DNA of 64,000 nucleotides from an uncultured Oscillospiraceae bacterium (GCA_934622035.1 CAKTVG010000007.1:39666-103665), one strand, 5' to 3'. Shown: positions 39,166-47,825, numbered from the stretch's first letter. A program made the numbers and translations. Notes: generated by a model not told the origin, from the letters alone.

Positions 39166-40251
39166 ATGACACAGCGGGAACGGCAGATTTTGCAGTGGAT
39201 CGAGGAAGACCCGATGATCTCGCAGGAGGCTCTGGCAGAGCGCGCGGGGATCGCCCGCTCCTCCGTGGCGGTTCATATCTCCAATCTGATGAAAAAGGGC
39301 TACATTGCCGGCAAGGGCTATGTCCTGCGCTCCGGAACCTACGCCGTCGTCGCTGGCGGCGTCAACGTGGACATCGGCGGCCGCTCCTTCGCCCCCATGA
39401 TCGCGCGGGACTCCAATCCCGGCACCGTGACGACCAGCCTCGGCGGCGTCGGCCGCAACATTGCCCACAACCTGAGCCTGCTCGGCGTGTATGTGCGCTT
39501 CCTGACCGCCTTCGGCGACGACCTCTACGCGCAGCGCATCGCCGCCTCCTGCGGCGAGCTGGGCATCGACATCAGCCACGCGCTTCAGGTTCCCGGCGGC
39601 GCGACCTCCACCTACCTCTTCCTGAGCGACACGGACGGCGACATGGCAATGGCCGTGTCCGACATGGCCATTTGCGAGAAGCTGACGCCGCAGTATTTCG
39701 CCGCCAACCTGTCCGTCCTGAACCGCGCGCAGGTCGTCATTGCGGACACGAACCTGCCGCAGGCCTCACTGGAATATCTGGCGACGCACTGCACCGCGCC
39801 GCTGTTCGTCGATCCCGTCTCGACCAGTAAGGCAGAAAAGCTGCGCGGCATCCTCGGCAAGGTGCACACGCTCAAGCCCAACCGCCTCGAGGCGGAGCTG
39901 CTGTCCGGCGTGAAGATCACCGACGAGGCCAGCCTGCACGAGGCCGCAAGGCGGCTGCTGGACACCGGTATGCACCGCGTGTTCATCTCCCTCGGCTCGG
40001 ACGGCGTCTTCGCCGCTGACCGGAACACCTGTCTGCATCAGCCCTGTTTCCCGGCGCATATGGTCAACGCCACCGGCGCGGGCGACGCCTTCATGGCGGC
40101 GCTTGCCTGGGCCTATCTGGAGGGCACCGACCTAGCGGGCACCGCCGCAGCGGCCAGCGCCGCCGCCTCTCTGGCCGTCGAGGGTGCGCAGACGATCAAC
40201 CCCGTACTTTCCGTTGCCACGCTTCGCGAGCGCTGCAGCGTTCAAAAGTAA
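39166..40251 (+). CDS. psuK: Pseudouridine kinase with N-terminal winged helix
   Basis: 361 residues. Phosphorylates pseudouridine to pseudouridine-5'-phosphate. Residues 1-55 are a winged-helix DNA-binding domain (QRERQILQWIEEDPMISQEAL then RSSVAVHISNLMKKGYI), as in some PsuK/YeiI-type kinases. The rest is a PfkB carbohydrate kinase with GGVNVDIGGRS, GGVGRNIAHNLSLLG, HTLKPNRLEAELL and the catalytic NATGAGDAFMAALAW. The adjacent psuG gene, 32 bases downstream, fixes the pathway. The DNA-binding domain suggests the kinase may also regulate this operon. Confidence 0.93.
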   Translation: MTQRERQILQWIEEDPMISQEALAERAGIARSSVAVHISNLMKKGYIAGKGYVLRSGTYAVVAGGVNVDIGGRSFAPMIARDSNPGTVTTSLGGVGRNIAHNLSLLGVYVRFLTAFGDDLYAQRIAASCGELGIDISHALQVPGGATSTYLFLSDTDGDMAMAVSDMAICEKLTPQYFAANLSVLNRAQVVIADTNLPQASLEYLATHCTAPLFVDPVSTSKAEKLRGILGKVHTLKPNRLEAELLSGVKITDEASLHEAARRLLDTGMHRVFISLGSDGVFAADRNTCLHQPCFPAHMVNATGAGDAFMAALAWAYLEGTDLAGTAAAASAAASLAVEGAQTINPVLSVATLRERCSVQK

Positions 40252-40283
40252 TCTTTGTAATAAATCATAAAGGAGAAATTCTT

Positions 40284-41201
40284 ATGCTGAACAAATATCT
40301 TGACGTCAAGCCTGAGGTTGCGCAGGCCATCGCAGAGGGCAAGCCCGTCGTCGCCCTCGAATCCACCATCATCTCCCATGGCATGCCCTATCCCCAGAAC
40401 GTCCAGACCGCTCTGGAGGTTGAGAAAATCATCCGCGAAAACGGCGCCGTTCCGGCGACCATCGCCATCATCGGCGGCCGCCTGAAGGCCGGCCTGACTC
40501 CCGAGGAGATCGAGTATTTCGGCAAGAAGGGCACCGCCATTGCAAAGGCCTCCCGCCGCGACCTGGCCGTGTTGTGCGCCAGAGGCGAGGACGGCGCAAC
40601 GACCGTCACCACGACCATGATCATCGCCCACATGGCAGGCATTAAGATCTTCGCCACCGGCGGCATCGGCGGCGTGCATCGCGGTGCGGAAACCACCATG
40701 GACATCTCCGCTGACCTCGAAGAGCTGGCCTCCACGCCCGTTATGGTCGTCTGCGCCGGTGCAAAGTCCATCCTGGACCTCGGCCTCACGCTCGAATATC
40801 TCGAGACCCACGGCGTGCCCGTCATCGGCTACGGCACGAAGGAGCTGCCCGCCTTCTATACCCGCAAGTCCGGCTTCAGCGTCGACTATGAGATCGACAC
40901 CCCGGAGGAGCTGGCAAAGGCCTTCAAGACCCAGCACGAGCTCGGCCTGCGCGGCGGCATGCTCGTCACCAACCCCATCCCCGAGGAATATTCCATGGAT
41001 CCCGACGTCATCAACAAGGCCATCGACGAGGCCATCAAGGAAAGCCGCGAGCAGGGCATCCACGGCAAGGCCACCACGCCCTTCCTGCTGGCAAAGGTCA
41101 AGGAGCTGACCGGCGGCGACAGCCTCGATTCCAACATCCAGCTTGTCTATAACAACGCCCGTCTGGCCGCCAAGACTGCAAAGGCTTACTGCGAGCAGTA
41201 A
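40284..41201 (+). CDS. psuG: Pseudouridine-5'-phosphate glycosidase
   Basis: 305 residues, family length. Cleaves the C-C glycosidic bond of pseudouridine-5'-phosphate to uracil and ribose-5-phosphate. Conserved stretches: VVALESTIISHGMPYPQNVQTA, GTAIAKASRRDLAVL, TTVTTTMIIAHMAGIKIFATGGIGGVHR (read in parts) and CAGAKSILDLGLTLEYLETHGVPV. It completes the psuKG pathway, so the cell can reuse modified uridine from RNA. No pseudouridine transporter is seen nearby. Confidence 0.97.
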   Translation: MLNKYLDVKPEVAQAIAEGKPVVALESTIISHGMPYPQNVQTALEVEKIIRENGAVPATIAIIGGRLKAGLTPEEIEYFGKKGTAIAKASRRDLAVLCARGEDGATTVTTTMIIAHMAGIKIFATGGIGGVHRGAETTMDISADLEELASTPVMVVCAGAKSILDLGLTLEYLETHGVPVIGYGTKELPAFYTRKSGFSVDYEIDTPEELAKAFKTQHELGLRGGMLVTNPIPEEYSMDPDVINKAIDEAIKESREQGIHGKATTPFLLAKVKELTGGDSLDSNIQLVYNNARLAAKTAKAYCEQ

Positions 41202-41205
41202 ATAA

Positions 41206-41362
41206 TCTCTCGCTGGCCAGCGGATCTTTTCTGCCAACTCTTCCGTTTGAAAAACTTGAAGTACACAAAGTACTCCTGCGTTTTCCAAACCTCGATTTGA
41301 CAAAAAATCTCTCGCTGGCCGTTCCCATCAATTTTTAGGGCTTCTCTAAAAACTTAGAAACT
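41206..41362. repeat. Long inverted-repeat element, copy B
   Basis: Related to copy A at 9553-9705 over about 130 bases, with the same order of shared blocks. The two halves again pair: CGCTGGCCAGCGGATC at the left, and AAAAAATCTCTCGCTGGC at the right. A GTAC-ACAAA-GTAC mini-hairpin is at its apex. It fills the psuG-peptidase gap. Confidence 0.8.
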
Positions 41363-41371
41363 GCATAATGA

Positions 41372-41411
41372 AATCCCCTCCGGCATAGATTGCATCGGAG
41401 GGGATTTTTTT
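41372..41411 (+). terminator. psuG terminator whose 3' arm holds the next gene's ribosome-binding site
   Basis: AATCCCCTCCG (41372-41382) pairs with CGGAGGGGATT (41396-41406), followed by a run of T to 41411. The GGAGGGG arm lies 7-8 bases before the TTG start at 41410. Confidence 0.65.
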
Positions 41412-42609
41412 GGTATTGACAGAGCTTGCCCTGCGCCGCGCGGGGTGTGAATCCATGCAGGAATTTCAAAAGCGGGAGGGACTTTATCCCTCCGGGCGGG
41501 AGGACGTGCTGACCATGCAGCGGCTGACGCCCTATCTTCTGGGCTATGAGCGCTACATGGTCAAGCCCGGCGACAGCTATTACCGCCTTGCCCGCGCCTT
41601 CGGCACGACGGTACGCGCGATCCTGACCGCCAACCCGAACCAGGACCCAAACCGGCTGCAGGTCGGGCAGTATCTCAATCTGCCCTATGGCTTCCCGGTC
41701 GTGCCGGTGGACGTGCCCTTCACCTCGGAGCTGGTGCAGGTGTGCATTCAGGGACTGATGGTGCGCTATCCCTTTCTCTCCCGCCGGACCATCGCCGCGA
41801 CGGCCTATCGCCGTCCGGTCAGCGCACTATGCATGGGCGCGGGGCCGCGCGCCGTGCTCTATAACGCCAGCCACCATGCCAACGAGTGGATCACCACGCC
41901 GGTGCTGCTGAAGTTTTTGGAGGAATACGCCCATGCCGTCAGCGTGAACGGGCGCATCTTCGGACTGGACGCGCAGACGCTGTTTCAGAAAACGCGGCTG
42001 TACCTCGTGCCCATGGTCAATCCGGACGGCGTCGATCTGGTCACGGGCGCCATCCCGCCGGACTCCGCGCAGTACGCCGCCGCGCAGCGCATTGCCGCGC
42101 GTTATCCGGAGATTCCCTTTCCCGACGGGTGGAAGGCGAATCTGGCGGGCGTTGACCTGAATCTGAACTACCCGGCCGAGTGGGAGCAGGCCAAGAAGAA
42201 CAAATACGCCCTCGGCTTCACCACGCCCGCGCCGCGGGATTACGTCGGCGGCAGTCCGCTCGACCAGCCGGAGAGCGCAGGCATGGCCGCGCTGACGCGT
42301 CTGGTCGATCCGCGGATGACCCTGTCCTACCACGCACAGGGCGAGGTCATCTATTGGAAATTTCTCGACCTCGAGCCGGAGGGCGCGGAGGAGATCGGAC
42401 GGCGCTTTGCAGAGGTCAGCGGCTACGCGCTGGAGGACACGCCCTTTGCCTCCGGCTTTGCGGGCTACAAGGACTGGTTCGTGCTTACCTACGACCGGCC
42501 GGGCTACACCATCGAGGTCGGATTGGGAGAAAATCCGCTGCCGCTGTCGCAGTTTGCGGAGATTTACCGCCGGAATCTGGGAATTCTTGCACTGGGGCTG
42601 GAGGTTTGA
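41410..42609 (+). CDS. LysM-containing M14 zinc carboxypeptidase (gamma-D-Glu-diamino acid endopeptidase-like)
   Basis: 399 residues. Cell-wall peptidase of the M14 family: His156/Glu159 (NASHHANEWITTP), His308 (LSYHAQGEV) and catalytic Glu369 (YTIEVGLGENP). A LysM domain at about 50-95 (YMVKPGDSYYRLARAFG ... LQVGQYLNLP) precedes it. The first 45 residues look like a peptidoglycan-binding domain missing its middle (LALRRAG ... FQKREGLYPSG). No ATG fits the homologous N-terminus; TTG 41410 has GGAGGGG upstream, and ATG 41455 is the alternative. No signal peptide is visible, so it may act in the forespore or mother cell. Confidence 0.85.
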   Translation: MVLTELALRRAGCESMQEFQKREGLYPSGREDVLTMQRLTPYLLGYERYMVKPGDSYYRLARAFGTTVRAILTANPNQDPNRLQVGQYLNLPYGFPVVPVDVPFTSELVQVCIQGLMVRYPFLSRRTIAATAYRRPVSALCMGAGPRAVLYNASHHANEWITTPVLLKFLEEYAHAVSVNGRIFGLDAQTLFQKTRLYLVPMVNPDGVDLVTGAIPPDSAQYAAAQRIAARYPEIPFPDGWKANLAGVDLNLNYPAEWEQAKKNKYALGFTTPAPRDYVGGSPLDQPESAGMAALTRLVDPRMTLSYHAQGEVIYWKFLDLEPEGAEEIGRRFAEVSGYALEDTPFASGFAGYKDWFVLTYDRPGYTIEVGLGENPLPLSQFAEIYRRNLGILALGLEV

Positions 42610-42677
42610 GGAAAAGACAATGTACCAGCCTTGTACAGTTCGGATTGGAAGGCATAAAAAAGAGAGGAAAGACCGCA

Positions 42678-42743
42678 ATGGAGCAGACAGGCACAAAAAG
42701 GACGAGCTTTTACAAGCTCGTCAACATGACCGAAAACAACTAA
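42678..42743 (+). CDS. Possible 21-residue peptide
   Basis: An ATG with AGAGAGGAAAG upstream opens a 21-codon frame (MEQTGTKRTSFYKL then VNMTENN). A 9-bp hairpin (GACGAGCTT/AAGCTCGTC) lies inside. It is the only coding candidate in the 277-base gap between two genes and may be only noise. Confidence 0.25.
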   Translation: MEQTGTKRTSFYKLVNMTENN

Positions 42744-42824
42744 ATTGAGGACACATTTTCGCAAGACACATTTCTCTGCTTTTGGACAACTGAAAAAGCG
42801 ACGGGACACGCAAAGGAAACAGAC

Positions 42825-42866
42825 GCAAAAAGAGAGGAAGCAGTTTTGTTCCTGCTTCCTCTCCAA
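42825..42866 (-). terminator. Terminator of the perR-rubrerythrin operon
   Basis: Minus strand AGAGGAAGCAG, loop, CTGCTTCCTCT, then CTTTTTG. Confidence 0.8.
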
Positions 42867-42886
42867 AAGGCTTATTTTAGGCTGAA

Positions 42887-43468
42887 TTACTTGCCGAAGT
42901 AGCGCTCCAGCAGGCCCTTCAGCGCTCTGCCATGCCGGGCTTCGTCGCGAGCCATTTCGTGGACGGTGTCATGGATTGCATCGAGGTTGTTCTTCTTTGC
43001 GACCTTCGCCAGCTCGACCTTGCCGGCCGTTGCGCCGAACTCGCAGTCCACGCGCCATGCCAGGTTCTTCTTCGTAGAGGCGGTCATGTTCGGCTCCAGC
43101 TCGCTGCCCAGCAGCTCGGCAAACTTCGCTGCGTGCTCGGCCTCTTCATAGGCAGCCTTTTCCCAGTACAGGCCGATCTCGGGATAGCCCTCGCGATGGG
43201 CGATGCGGGCCATGCACAGGTACATGCCGACCTCGGAGCACTCGCCGGTGAAATTCGCCTTGAGCTGCTCAAGGATAAACTTCTTGTCCTCTTCGGGGAC
43301 GCCGTCGAGCTTGGCGCCGATGCCGAACTCATGCTCCGCAGCCAGGGTCAGGTCGCCTTCGACCGCCTTGAACTTCGTGCCGGGGACGCCGCAGACAGGG
43401 CACTTGAAACCTTCGGGGAGCTCGCCTTCATGGATATAACCGCAAACGGGGCAGACATACTTTTTCAT
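42887..43468 (-). CDS. Reverse rubrerythrin
   Basis: 193 residues. Peroxide-scavenging non-haem iron protein of anaerobes. The rubredoxin domain is N-terminal (YVCPVCGYIHEGELPEGFKCPVCG), the reverse of classical rubrerythrin. The four-helix diiron domain then has ECSEVGMYLCMARIAHREG, AAYEEAEHAAKF and MARDEARHGRAL with the Glu/His ligands. It would reduce H2O2 with electrons from NADH via a flavoprotein. ATG 43468 follows AGGAGG. It is directly downstream of a PerR-type regulator on the same transcript. Confidence 0.95.
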   Translation of the reverse strand: MKKYVCPVCGYIHEGELPEGFKCPVCGVPGTKFKAVEGDLTLAAEHEFGIGAKLDGVPEEDKKFILEQLKANFTGECSEVGMYLCMARIAHREGYPEIGLYWEKAAYEEAEHAAKFAELLGSELEPNMTASTKKNLAWRVDCEFGATAGKVELAKVAKKNNLDAIHDTVHEMARDEARHGRALKGLLERYFGK

Positions 43469-43469
43469 A

Positions 43470-43874
43470 TTATAATTCCTCCTGATTTTTGACATCCTTC
43501 TGGATGCATTGATTACAAATTCCGGTAAAAATGAGATCGCAGGAGCGGACCGTTCCGCAGGTGACCTGTTCGATCAGCTCCTCCGGCGGCTCGACGCCCT
43601 CAACGTCGATGACCGCATTGCAGTGGGTACAGATAAAATGCGGGTGCGGGGCGCAATTCCGGTCAAACCGCTCCATGCCGTCCACCACGCCGACCGTGGC
43701 GACCAGACCCTCCTGCTTGAACATTGCAAGATTGCGGTAAACCGTGCCAAGGGAAAGATCCGGGATCTGCGGCTTGAGCTGCGCGTAGACCCAGTCGGCG
43801 GTGGGATGCGTCGCCGTGGAGCGCACGCACTCCAGAATTGCCTCGCGCTTTTTGCTTCTCTTATGCGTAGGCAT
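43470..43874 (-). CDS. perR: Fur family repressor, probably PerR
   Basis: 134 residues. Winged helix (HPTADWVYAQLKPQIPDLSLGTVYRNLAMFKQEGLV) followed by a metal-binding dimerisation domain with HPHFICTHCNAVIDVEG and CNQCI: two CxxC pairs form the structural zinc site. PerR senses peroxide through iron-catalysed His oxidation. Its operon with rubrerythrin and the AT-rich box upstream fit peroxide control, though Fur or Zur cannot be excluded by motif alone. ATG 43874 has GGAGG upstream. Confidence 0.88.
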   Translation of the reverse strand: MPTHKRSKKREAILECVRSTATHPTADWVYAQLKPQIPDLSLGTVYRNLAMFKQEGLVATVGVVDGMERFDRNCAPHPHFICTHCNAVIDVEGVEPPEELIEQVTCGTVRSCDLIFTGICNQCIQKDVKNQEEL

Positions 43875-43887
43875 CGCATCGCCTCCA

Positions 43888-43946
43888 TAAATAATAATAA
43901 TTATCATTTGCGTTATTATAATAACATGCTGCCTCCGGTTTGTCAA
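43888..43946 (-). promoter_or_regulatory. perR promoter with a Fur/PerR-type box
   Basis: Minus strand TTGACA (43941-43946), 17 bases, TATTAT (43918-43923). It is followed by AATGATAATTATTATTATT, which resembles the PerR/Fur operator, so autorepression is likely. Confidence 0.7.
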
Positions 43947-44019
43947 TAGTCCAGGCAAACTTTTTTTATCTTTTTTTGCGGAAACGGAAGCGCGTCCCTT
44001 TCCCGCGAAAAAAGCGGGC

Positions 44020-44048
44020 TTGTCTTTTGCGGGAAAATGGGCTATACT
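44020..44048 (+). promoter_or_regulatory. Sigma-A promoter of the Trk operon
   Basis: TTGTCT (44020-44025), 17 bases, TATACT (44043-44048). Confidence 0.75.
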
Positions 44049-44079
44049 GTGCGCGTACCATTCTTAAGGAGATCTTCGC

Positions 44080-45411
44080 ATGAAACTGCACAAGCTTACC
44101 CCGGCGCGGCTGATCGCGCTGAGCTTTTTTGCGGTGATTCTGGCCGGCGCGGGGCTTCTGATGCTGCCCATCGCCTCGAAGGGCGCGCCCGCCGCGCCTC
44201 TGGACGCGCTGTTCACGGCGACCAGCGCCACCTGCGTTACCGGCTTGATCGTCCGGGATACCTTCACCGGCTGGACCACCTTCGGCCAGATTGTCATCCT
44301 GACACTGATCCAGCTTGGCGGTCTGGGCTTCATGACCGTGATTACGCTTGTTTCCTTCGCGGCCGGAAAGCGCCTGAGCCTGTATGACCGCAAGGTGCTG
44401 ATGCAGTCGGCCGGAAACCCGACGCTGAGCGGCGTCGGCGGGCTGATCCGCCGCATCATTCCCTTCACCTTCGTTTTCGAGCTGACAGGCGCGGGGCTGC
44501 TTGCCACGCGCCTTGTGCCGCAATTCGGCTGGGGACGCGGGCTTTACGCCTCTGTTTTCCATGCGATTTCCGCCTTCTGCAACGCAGGCTTTGATTTGAT
44601 GGGCATGCGCGCGCCCTATTCCTCGCTGACCTCCTTTGTCGCCGATCCCGTGGTCAATCTGACGATCTGCGTGCTGATCGTCGTCGGCGGCCTGGGCTTT
44701 CTGGTCTGGCGGGACGTGATCCGCTGCCGCTTCCGTTTTGCGAAAATGCAGCTGCACACGAAGCTCGTGCTCGTCACGAGCGGCATCCTGCTCCTGGGCG
44801 GCTGGGCGCTGTTCCTGCTCTTTGAGCGAAATGCCTCCATGGCGGAGCTGAGCTGGCCGCAGAAGGTGCTCGCCTCGCTGTTTCAGTCCGTCTCTCCGCG
44901 CACGGCGGGCTTTAATACCGTCGATCTGTCCAAGCTTTCCGAATCCGGGAATCTTCTGACGGATTTCCTCATGCTCATCGGCGGCAGCCCCGGCTCGACT
45001 GCCGGCGGCATCAAGACCACCACCGTCGCGGTGCTATTTCTGAGCGCGCTGTCGTCCGCGAAGGGCCGCATGCGCGTCAACGCATTCCGCTATTCCATCG
45101 ACCGCGAGACGCTGCGCCAGGCCAGCTCGGTCGTGATGATCTATCTGGCGCTCGCGCTGACCGCAATTCTGACGCTCTGCGCCATCGAACCGTTTTCGCT
45201 GAAGGAGATCACCTTTGAGGTCTGCTCCGCCGTCGGCACGGTCGGCCTGACGCTTGGCGTCACGCCGCAGCTCGGCGCGGTCAGCCGTCTGATCCTGATT
45301 CTGCTGATGTACGCCGGACGCCTCGGCGGCCTGACCTTCGTGCTGCTCTTCTCGGAGCGCCGGAGCGAACCGCCTATAGAGCGCCCCGCCGGGAAAATTC
45401 TGATCGGTTAA
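44080..45411 (+). CDS. trkH: Trk/Ktr potassium transporter membrane subunit
   Basis: 443 residues with the four-fold M1-P-M2 architecture of TrkH/KtrB. Pore-loop filters: TATSATCVTGLIVRDT, HAISAFCNAGFDL, FQSVSPRTAGFNTVD and EVCSAVGTVGLTLGVT, each with the key Gly. The last helix ends with YAGRLGGLTFVLLF. It forms the potassium channel and needs the cytosolic TrkA/KtrA ring encoded next. The size suits KtrB. The pair is a simple two-gene operon. Confidence 0.93.
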   Translation: MKLHKLTPARLIALSFFAVILAGAGLLMLPIASKGAPAAPLDALFTATSATCVTGLIVRDTFTGWTTFGQIVILTLIQLGGLGFMTVITLVSFAAGKRLSLYDRKVLMQSAGNPTLSGVGGLIRRIIPFTFVFELTGAGLLATRLVPQFGWGRGLYASVFHAISAFCNAGFDLMGMRAPYSSLTSFVADPVVNLTICVLIVVGGLGFLVWRDVIRCRFRFAKMQLHTKLVLVTSGILLLGGWALFLLFERNASMAELSWPQKVLASLFQSVSPRTAGFNTVDLSKLSESGNLLTDFLMLIGGSPGSTAGGIKTTTVAVLFLSALSSAKGRMRVNAFRYSIDRETLRQASSVVMIYLALALTAILTLCAIEPFSLKEITFEVCSAVGTVGLTLGVTPQLGAVSRLILILLMYAGRLGGLTFVLLFSERRSEPPIERPAGKILIG

Positions 45412-45422
45412 GGAGAAATATC

Positions 45423-46073
45423 ATGAAATCTGTACTCATCATCGGCATGGGCCATATGGGCCGCCATCTGGCTGCGAAGCTGCAAGCCCTCGGCAACGAG
45501 GTCATGATCGTCGATAAAAATCCGGATGTCATCGGCGCGCTGTCCGACCGCTTCACGGATTCGAGCATCTGCGACTGCACGAACGAATCTGCCATCGAGG
45601 CGCTGGGTGTGGACAATTTTGACCTCTGCTTTGTGACGATCGGCGAGGATTTTCAGGCGTCTCTCGTCGTGACCTCTCTTTTGCAGCAGCACGGGGCGCG
45701 GATGATCGTCTCGAAGGCCAAGCAGAAAATTCAGGCCGACCTGCTGCGCAAGATCGGCGCGAATGAGATCGTCTGGCCGGAAAAGGAGATTGCGGAAAAG
45801 CTTGCCGTGCGCTACAACGCCGACAATATCTTCGATTACATCCCGCTGACAGCCGAATATTCCATCTATGAGCTGCCGGTGCCCGCCGCCTGGGTCGGAC
45901 AGTCGCTGACGGAGCTGAATGTCCGCCGCAAGCACCAGGTGACGATCATCGCCGTGAAAAACGGCGTCACGCTGAACCCCAATGTCGGCCCGGACTACCG
46001 CTTCGCCAAGGACGATCACCTGATCCTCATCGGACAGTCCGACCGCGTGTTCAAGCTGGCTGCCAAGGCATAG
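45423..46073 (+). CDS. trkA: Trk/Ktr potassium transporter NAD-binding regulatory subunit
   Basis: 216 residues: one RCK unit. TrkA_N Rossmann domain (SVLIIGMGHMGRHLAAKLQALGNEVMIVDKN, in two parts) followed by a TrkA_C domain from about 135 (YELPVPAAWVGQSLTELNVRRKHQVTIIAV). A ring of these subunits gates the membrane subunit by binding ATP/ADP or NAD(H). It follows trkH after 11 bases with AAGGAG upstream. Confidence 0.95.
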   Translation: MKSVLIIGMGHMGRHLAAKLQALGNEVMIVDKNPDVIGALSDRFTDSSICDCTNESAIEALGVDNFDLCFVTIGEDFQASLVVTSLLQQHGARMIVSKAKQKIQADLLRKIGANEIVWPEKEIAEKLAVRYNADNIFDYIPLTAEYSIYELPVPAAWVGQSLTELNVRRKHQVTIIAVKNGVTLNPNVGPDYRFAKDDHLILIGQSDRVFKLAAKA

Positions 46074-46119
46074 CCGCAGAGCATACCGGCCAATTTTGTA
46101 AGCATCATCAAGATAACGT

Positions 46120-46165
46120 TTGCACTGCGTAGGGGCGTGGCTCTGCCGCGCCCCTACGCAATGGT
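46120..46165. repeat. Palindromic intergenic repeat
   Basis: GCGTAGGGGCG, TGGCTCTGC, CGCGCCCCTACGC forms a near-perfect hairpin. It shares the CGCCCCTACGCAGT and GGGGCTCTGCCGCGCC modules seen at 4.7, 8.1 and 19.2 kb. Confidence 0.7.
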
Positions 46166-46213
46166 TCAAATTCATGCTGCATCCCGGCACCTGCGTGTGC
46201 CGCCGTCGAAATC

Positions 46214-46249
46214 AAAAAAATCGCGCCCTCCGGTCAGCCCGGAGGGCGC
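46214..46249 (-). terminator. Terminator of the amino-acid permease gene
   Basis: Minus strand GCGCCCTCCGG, short loop, CCGGAGGGCGC, then GATTTTTTT. Confidence 0.8.
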
Positions 46250-46256
46250 ATCGCAT

Positions 46257-47627
46257 TTATTTCTTCTTCTTTTTCGCGGCGCGGCCATAGAAGGGCAGGG
46301 CGCAGAGCATCAGGACGGTAAAGACCGCCAGATACCACACGACGCCTGTGCCGTGGGCAAAAATCGCGGCCACGATCATAAACACGCAGCTTGCCAGCGA
46401 CAAGGCGGGCATGACGAAGCGCTTGAAGGGGTGCAGCCCCTTTTCGCGGAACATCATCAGAAGGAAAATCGGCAGATAGAGCGCGTAGATCGTGATGATC
46501 GGCAGCTCGGAGGAGTCGAAAACGACCGGCCCAAACCAGGGCTTTTCCACGAGATTTGCACCGTAGAAGTAGACCAGCCACGCCGCGCACATCAAAAGAC
46601 CGACGATGGCGGAATTGGTGGGCATATTCGTGTGGCGGCTGACCTCGCTGAAGACCTCCGGCCGCGGGCCGTGGCCGCGCACTGCGATGGAATACATACC
46701 GCGGGTGGAGGCCAGCATCAGGCCGTTGAGCGTGCCAAGGCAGGAGATGACCACCAGGACAAATAGCCCGACCCCGGCGGCCTTGCCGAAAACGTTCTCA
46801 AAGGCCAGCTTTGCCCCGGCCTCGCCGCTTTCCATCACGGCTGCGTTGCTTGCGCCGCCGGACAGGCCGATATAATAGAAAATGTAGACCAGCGCGATGA
46901 TCAGCGTGCCGACCACGAGGGCGATGGGCAGATTGCGCTTGGCGTTTTTCAGCTCTGCATTGATGCTTGTGGCGATGATCCAGCCCTCATAGGCGAAAGC
47001 CGTTGCGACGACGGCGGTGAACAGCGCCATGCCCCTGCCGCCGGCGGTTTCGCGCACGACGGTGGTGAAGTTCTCCTCAATCGTGCCGTTGGCAAGGCCG
47101 ATGATCGTGCCGACGACCGCCATCAGAAGCAGCGGAATCAGCTTGATGATGGTCGCTGTGACCTGAAAGCGCCCGGCGAGAATGGGAGAAAGGGCGTTGA
47201 CGGTATAGCTGGCGATGAGGAAGAATCCGGCAATCACCATCACCGGGCCGCCGGTGATGTCGAAGCCGAGGATGACGCCGAGGTAGCGCGCCGAGACCCA
47301 CGCCAGCACGGAGGTCATGGCGGGGTAATAGATGAAGGTGGAAAACCAGCCGGTGAAATAGGCGTAGCGCTCACCGAGCGTTGCCTCGGCGTAGTCCACC
47401 AGGCCGTTGACGTTGCGGTAGCGCGTGGCCATGACGGAAAAGGTGTAGGCGCAGATGATCATAATCACGCCGCCCAATGCCCATGCCAGGATGCCCAGCG
47501 GAAGGTCGCCGCCGGTCGCGGTGAGGACCTTCTCGGCCTTGAAGAAAACGCCGCTGCCGATTACAATGCCGACCACCATTGCGATTGCCGTAAGCAAGCC
47601 ATACTTTTCCTTGAGCTGATTGTTCAT
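46257..47627 (-). CDS. APC family amino acid permease
   Basis: 456 residues with twelve predicted helices. GLLTAIAMVVGIVIGSGVFFKAEKVL is the substrate-binding GSG motif of the APC superfamily's first helix. AFAYEGWIIATSINAELKNAKRNLP is the conserved helix 6 region. The overall style is that of LAT-type exchangers in Firmicutes; the amino acid is unknown. The start is ATG 47627 with GGGGGAG upstream. It is a single gene with its own terminator, and the 243-base upstream gap is AT-rich and shows no further gene. Confidence 0.9.
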   Translation of the reverse strand: MNNQLKEKYGLLTAIAMVVGIVIGSGVFFKAEKVLTATGGDLPLGILAWALGGVIMIICAYTFSVMATRYRNVNGLVDYAEATLGERYAYFTGWFSTFIYYPAMTSVLAWVSARYLGVILGFDITGGPVMVIAGFFLIASYTVNALSPILAGRFQVTATIIKLIPLLLMAVVGTIIGLANGTIEENFTTVVRETAGGRGMALFTAVVATAFAYEGWIIATSINAELKNAKRNLPIALVVGTLIIALVYIFYYIGLSGGASNAAVMESGEAGAKLAFENVFGKAAGVGLFVLVVISCLGTLNGLMLASTRGMYSIAVRGHGPRPEVFSEVSRHTNMPTNSAIVGLLMCAAWLVYFYGANLVEKPWFGPVVFDSSELPIITIYALYLPIFLLMMFREKGLHPFKRFVMPALSLASCVFMIVAAIFAHGTGVVWYLAVFTVLMLCALPFYGRAAKKKKK

Positions 47628-47825
47628 TCTGCTCCCCCTTTTCTGTTTAAAATATAGATATATTTTACGGGAACGACAAAAATATTGCAAACATTTTTTG
47701 AAAATCTAAACATTTTTGTACGTTTCCGATGATTCTAAACAAATATTTAGGGGCGGAGTCGTACAATCTGCCGAGAAAATTTGTCTTTCAAGAAAAAACA
47801 GACGTCCGGCGGAGCAAAACAAAAA

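Noticed and set aside
4700..46165. CRISPR array suggested by the recurrent palindromic blocks
   Set aside because: Copies are scattered kilobases apart with no regular spacers and no cas genes.
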